Shown piece by piece: positions 4,557 through 7,295 of a stretch of DNA of 7,295 nt. The translations under genes were made by a program, and so were the position numbers. Numbering within the stretch: the stretch's first letter is position 1; every line of letters starts with the position of its first letter. The DNA lies in NCBI GenBank assembly GCA_002328295.1, contig DCXE01000036.1, forward strand, positions 1-7,295. The letters are read 5' to 3'. Source of the DNA: Candidatus Peribacter sp. UBA2144. GTDB lineage: Bacteria > Patescibacteriota > Gracilibacteria > Peribacterales > Peribacteraceae. Below the pieces are notes generated by a model that was not told the origin of the DNA, searched no databases, and worked only from the letters and a program-made list of their open reading frames with translations.

Positions 4557-4778
4557 ATGGTCAAATTACTATTAACAATTGAAGCAATCACATGCGTGAT
4601 CCTGATGGTCTGCATTCTCTTGCAACACAGGGCATCCGGACTATCCGCTACATTTGGCGGCGGAGGTGCAACTACATACATTCAAAGAAGAGGGGCCGAA
4701 AAGCTTCTTTTCAGACTGGCTATTTGGAGTAGTTTCGTATTCTTACTGATTCCAGTATTACTCTGGTATATAGGTTAA
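4557..4778 (+). CDS. secG: Preprotein translocase subunit SecG
   Basis: This 73-residue protein has the SecG plan: two membrane helices (about 4-22 and 50-71) with a conserved cytoplasmic loop between. The loop reads LLQHRASGLSATFGGGGATTYIQRRGAEKLLFR (21-53), matching the family pattern LLQ-x-R-x-GLSA-x-FGG...RRG-x-EK. SecG joins SecY and SecE in the membrane channel and improves SecA-driven export. Length is normal for the family. The ATG at 4557 is supported by the promoter just upstream. The next gene starts 19 bases after its stop, and that gene's product would itself need the Sec channel to reach the outer face of the membrane; they are probably co-transcribed. Confidence 0.95.
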   Translation: MVKLLLTIEAITCVILMVCILLQHRASGLSATFGGGGATTYIQRRGAEKLLFRLAIWSSFVFLLIPVLLWYIG

Positions 4779-4797
4779 GATTTATTTATCAACTCGA

Positions 4798-7011
4798 ATG
4801 CAACGACGACAACATTTTAAACCAACGAATTTAAGCTGGGAGCGATTAGTACTTCTAGTAGCAGTTTTTGCATTTACATTGAGCTTCATAGTTCTTCTTT
4901 ATAAATTCTGGAAGGACAATACACACCTTGTGCCTGCATTTGGAGGAACATACATAGAGGGATCAGTTGGAGAACTTCAAACAATTAATCCATGGTTCTC
5001 GGTTACAAATGATGTAAACAGAGACATCGTATCGCTGGTATTTTCGGGGCTCCTTAGGTACAACCCGGAAACGCAACTCATTGAGGATGATTTGGCAAAC
5101 CTAGAAGTTAGTTCCGACAATAGAATTTACACTCTCACTCTCAAGGATGATATTCACTGGCATGATTCAACCAAAGAAAATCCGCATCTCGTAACACCGG
5201 AAGATGTCATCTTCACGTTTCAAACAATCCAAGACCCAGAATTCCCAAATACACTCCTTAGACAAAACTACCTTGGAGTTGATATGGAAAAACTAGATGA
5301 TCGTAAAATTAGATTCAAACTTTCTGAAAGCTACAGTTTCTTCCCCAGCAACTTAACACTCGGAATTTTGCCAAAGAGATCTTTTGAAGGTATTCCAATT
5401 TCCAAACTGGATCAGACCTTGGACTTCGGGTTCAATCCCATTGGCGCAGGCCCATACGTATTTAAGAGTTTTATTCAAACTGAGCTCTCGAGTGAAGTAA
5501 CACTTGAACGATTCGAGCGCGATATAGATAAAGAAGAAGTATTCCACTTAAATCAGATTATCTTCCGAATATTCCCGGATTACACAACACTTCTATCTGA
5601 CATAAGAAATTTGGACGGAGTACGTCATGTTCCCCGGAATGAGAACGGAGAGCCGATTATACCCCGCAAATTTACTGCTACCGAATATTCTCTCCCGCAG
5701 TATGTTGCACTGTTTCTAAATATGGAACGTCCTATCCTCTCTGATAAGCTCTTAAGGACAGGATTGCAATTAGGCACCAACAAACAGGAAATAGTTGATG
5801 AAATTAGCGAATCACTGATTGTTGATACTCCCCTGCTTGAAATAGATTTAGCAGATTGGAGATATAAATCGGATATGCAAGCTGCTCAAGGAGCGCTTTT
5901 TGAATCTGATTGGCACCTACCAGAAAAAGTTCGACTTCAGCATCTTCTGGAAATGCGCGATGCCAATGAAGTTGGAGCCCTAAAGATAGAGCCTATTGTA
6001 CTCATGGATACTGGCGCTGCGCTTACTATCACCGGAAGCATTGCAGATGCCCCCATTGGATCAACACTTAATTCAATTCCCATTGTTAATCATCCCACAG
6101 AGTCCGGAGCATGGATTATTTCACTGCCAACACTTGGGAATACTGGCAGTATAAAATTGGGAACAAATTCAATCAAATTGCAAAACTCAGAAGGGGAAAC
6201 TATTGATTCTTTCTATCTCTGGAGAACAGACAAAACAAAAGACTTCAAGCGAGCTGACGAAGAACAAAATTTACTTGAGAGATTTATTAAAACCAGAGAC
6301 GAAAACCTTGTCGGAGAACAGGCAGTCTCATTCAGAGATCTTTACAGAGAAAAAGGAATGCTAAGAAGAAGACTCTCCACAGATCCTTATGACATAAGAG
6401 TAAACGAAGCGGGCGATAAGTTATCACTAACTTTGATGACAAGTGCCAATCCACCGCAATATGAAAAGATTGCCAAGGTAATTCAGAAACAATGGGAGCC
6501 TCTTGGTATCCACATTGCAATAGTTGTTCCGGAGTCCAGAGATAAATTTGAAGAAAAATTGCTAAGCAGAGATTACGACATATTACTTTTCGGTCAGTCG
6601 CTTCTGGATAATCTGGATAGTTATCCATACTGGCATAGTTCCGGGAAGCAAAAGCTCACGGGCGAGAGATCTGACCTTCGATTAGATGCTTATAACCTCT
6701 CGCAATACACATCTCTCGAAGCAGATACGTTACTTGAATCCATAAGACAAACTTCTAATGAATCCGAGAGAAGTACTTCGTTGGAGGAGCTTCGAGAGGT
6801 CCTGAAGAACGATGTCCCCGCCATATTCTTGTATGCTCCTCTTTATACATTCGCATACGACAAGGATGTTCGCGGTGTAGCTCTCAAGAATCTATCTTTG
6901 CATTCAGATCGATTCCTTACGCTCCATAACTGGTTTATAAAGCAAGAGAGGGTGTTCAAAGCAGGTAAAAACTGGTGGAGTTTCCCTGGATGGATGTTCG
7001 GACTACTGTAA
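4798..7011 (+). CDS. Membrane-anchored family 5 extracellular solute-binding protein (OppA-like)
   Basis: The 737-residue product belongs to SBP family 5, the peptide/nickel-binding proteins of ABC importers. A basic start (MQRRQHFK) and one hydrophobic helix (16-36) anchor it in the membrane; there is no lipobox and no cysteine anywhere. Family blocks are GGTYIEGSVGELQTINPWFS...VFSGLLRYNP (49-90), HWHD and TPEDVIFTFQTIQDP (120-147), GAGPYVFKSF (216-225), QYVALFLNMERPILSDKLLRTGLQLGTNKQEI (301-332), and a C-terminal lobe with KLSLTLMTSANPPQYEKIAKVIQKQWEPLGI (541-571) and DSYPYWHSS (607-615). Between the lobes, about residues 385-530 form an extra stretch with an apparent Ig-like beta domain. 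No permease or ATPase gene is adjacent, so the substrate and any transport role are open. The start at 4798 lacks a Shine-Dalgarno; it is probably in the secG operon. Confidence 0.85.
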   Translation: MQRRQHFKPTNLSWERLVLLVAVFAFTLSFIVLLYKFWKDNTHLVPAFGGTYIEGSVGELQTINPWFSVTNDVNRDIVSLVFSGLLRYNPETQLIEDDLANLEVSSDNRIYTLTLKDDIHWHDSTKENPHLVTPEDVIFTFQTIQDPEFPNTLLRQNYLGVDMEKLDDRKIRFKLSESYSFFPSNLTLGILPKRSFEGIPISKLDQTLDFGFNPIGAGPYVFKSFIQTELSSEVTLERFERDIDKEEVFHLNQIIFRIFPDYTTLLSDIRNLDGVRHVPRNENGEPIIPRKFTATEYSLPQYVALFLNMERPILSDKLLRTGLQLGTNKQEIVDEISESLIVDTPLLEIDLADWRYKSDMQAAQGALFESDWHLPEKVRLQHLLEMRDANEVGALKIEPIVLMDTGAALTITGSIADAPIGSTLNSIPIVNHPTESGAWIISLPTLGNTGSIKLGTNSIKLQNSEGETIDSFYLWRTDKTKDFKRADEEQNLLERFIKTRDENLVGEQAVSFRDLYREKGMLRRRLSTDPYDIRVNEAGDKLSLTLMTSANPPQYEKIAKVIQKQWEPLGIHIAIVVPESRDKFEEKLLSRDYDILLFGQSLLDNLDSYPYWHSSGKQKLTGERSDLRLDAYNLSQYTSLEADTLLESIRQTSNESERSTSLEELREVLKNDVPAIFLYAPLYTFAYDKDVRGVALKNLSLHSDRFLTLHNWFIKQERVFKAGKNWWSFPGWMFGLL

Positions 7012-7016
7012 AAATA

Positions 7017-7044
7017 AGTTTTTAGCTTCCAAAAGCCATAAACT
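7017..7044 (+). terminator. Imperfect hairpin after the solute-binding protein gene
   Basis: AGTTTTTAGCT (7017-7027) pairs with AGCCATAAACT (7034-7044) at 9 of 11 positions around TCCAAA, six bases after the stop codon. Position suits a transcript end for the secG operon, but there is no T-run after the stem, so this is a weak terminator candidate. Confidence 0.3.
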
Positions 7045-7077
7045 AAAGATTTAGCAACCTCGAGGAGTAAACACCTC

Positions 7078-7106
7078 TTGACACTGCCCCATCACTTCCT
7101 TAAACT
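7078..7106 (+). promoter_or_regulatory. rplI promoter
   Basis: TTGACA (7078-7083, 6/6) and TAAACT (7101-7106, 4/6) are exactly 17 bases apart. Transcription should begin near 7113, giving a leader of about 52 bases before the rplI ATG at 7165. Confidence 0.6.
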
Positions 7107-7117
7107 TTGTCGGCTCT

Positions 7118-7148
7118 ATGACTGTTACCCTTATTTTTAGGCAGTCAT
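7118..7148 (+). promoter_or_regulatory. Hairpin in the rplI leader
   Basis: ATGACTG (7118-7124) is the exact reverse complement of CAGTCAT (7142-7148), giving a 7-bp stem with a 17-base loop that contains TTATTTTTA. It lies wholly inside the predicted 5' leader. It may affect translation or stability of the mRNA; no known bL9 leader motif is recognised. Confidence 0.45.
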
Positions 7149-7164
7149 TAACAATCTTCCCACC

Positions 7165-7295
7165 ATGGAAGTTCTCCTACTCCAAGATGTTCCGAAAGTC
7201 GGCCAGAAAAACGACCTACTAATGGTAGGAGACGGGTATGCTCTAAACTTCTTACTCCCACAGCAAAAAGCAATAGTCGCCACTCCAACAGTCCG
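7165..7295 (+). CDS. rplI: Large ribosomal subunit protein bL9, N-terminal part
   Basis: The first 43 residues of bL9 are present; the gene continues beyond the window. MEVLLLQDVPKVGQKNDLLM is the usual bL9 opening (family form MKVILLEDVxxLGKKGDVVEV), followed by VGDGYALNFLLPQQKAIVAT, matching the conserved V-x-DGYARNFLIPKGLAxxAT block of the N-terminal 23S rRNA-binding domain. The conserved glycines in VGQK and DGY are kept; K-x-G is changed to K-x-D at residues 15-17 (KND), a minor variation. bL9 sits near the L1 stalk and helps keep reading frame. No Shine-Dalgarno precedes the ATG. It has its own promoter and leader hairpin. Confidence 0.94.
   Translation, partial: MEVLLLQDVPKVGQKNDLLMVGDGYALNFLLPQQKAIVATPTV

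Noticed and set aside
4403..4681. Minus-strand ORF of 92 residues overlapping secG
   Set aside because: It covers AT-rich repeat DNA and the antisense of a clear secG gene; nothing family-like is seen.

Overview
The window looks like ordinary chromosome from a small-genome bacterium, most likely the Candidate Phyla Radiation (Patescibacteria), probably Parcubacteria-like. The evidence is a mix of features: a minimal DUF721/DciA protein, a small two-helix TrbC/VirB2-like pilin protein, a surface protein with a CSDGIDND motif, DUF11-like repeats and an LPxTG-like tail, a SecG followed by a membrane-anchored family 5 solute-binding protein, and short palindromic repeats between genes. bL9 is reported missing from some CPR groups (Microgenomates and relatives), so its presence favours a Parcubacteria-type lineage. 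This placement is inference; no taxonomic search was possible. TGA is used as a stop (end of rpsP), so the standard bacterial code fits.

Layout. Positions 2-1329 (+): the end of a GT4 glycosyltransferase overlaps a DciA-like gene, followed by rpsP (bS16) with a long acidic tail. Positions 1330-1448: a convergent gap holding two paired hairpins. Positions 1449-2061 (-): khpA (KH-domain RNA-binding protein) followed by the pilin-like gene. Positions 2226-4010 (-): a 594-residue surface protein with a near-consensus promoter upstream and a terminator-like hairpin downstream. Positions 4169-4246 (-): tRNA-Val(UAC) with encoded CCA. Positions 4247-4556: a gene-free stretch with a truncated copy of the tRNA 5' end, a palindromic element and an AT-rich repeat-like segment. 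Positions 4557-7011 (+): secG and a large solute-binding protein, probably co-transcribed. Positions 7165-7295 (+): the start of rplI (bL9), with its own promoter.

The genes serve translation and RNA binding (rpsP, khpA, tRNA-Val, rplI), replication (dciA), protein export (secG) and the cell surface (glycosyltransferase, pilin-like protein, sortase-type surface protein, solute-binding protein). I see no phage, transposase, CRISPR array, toxin-antitoxin pair or recognisable defence system. The points most worth checking are perfect palindromes inside the coding sequence of the bS16 tail, an apparent Ig-like domain inserted in the solute-binding protein, and a 20-base duplication of the tRNA 5' end abutting a palindromic element.
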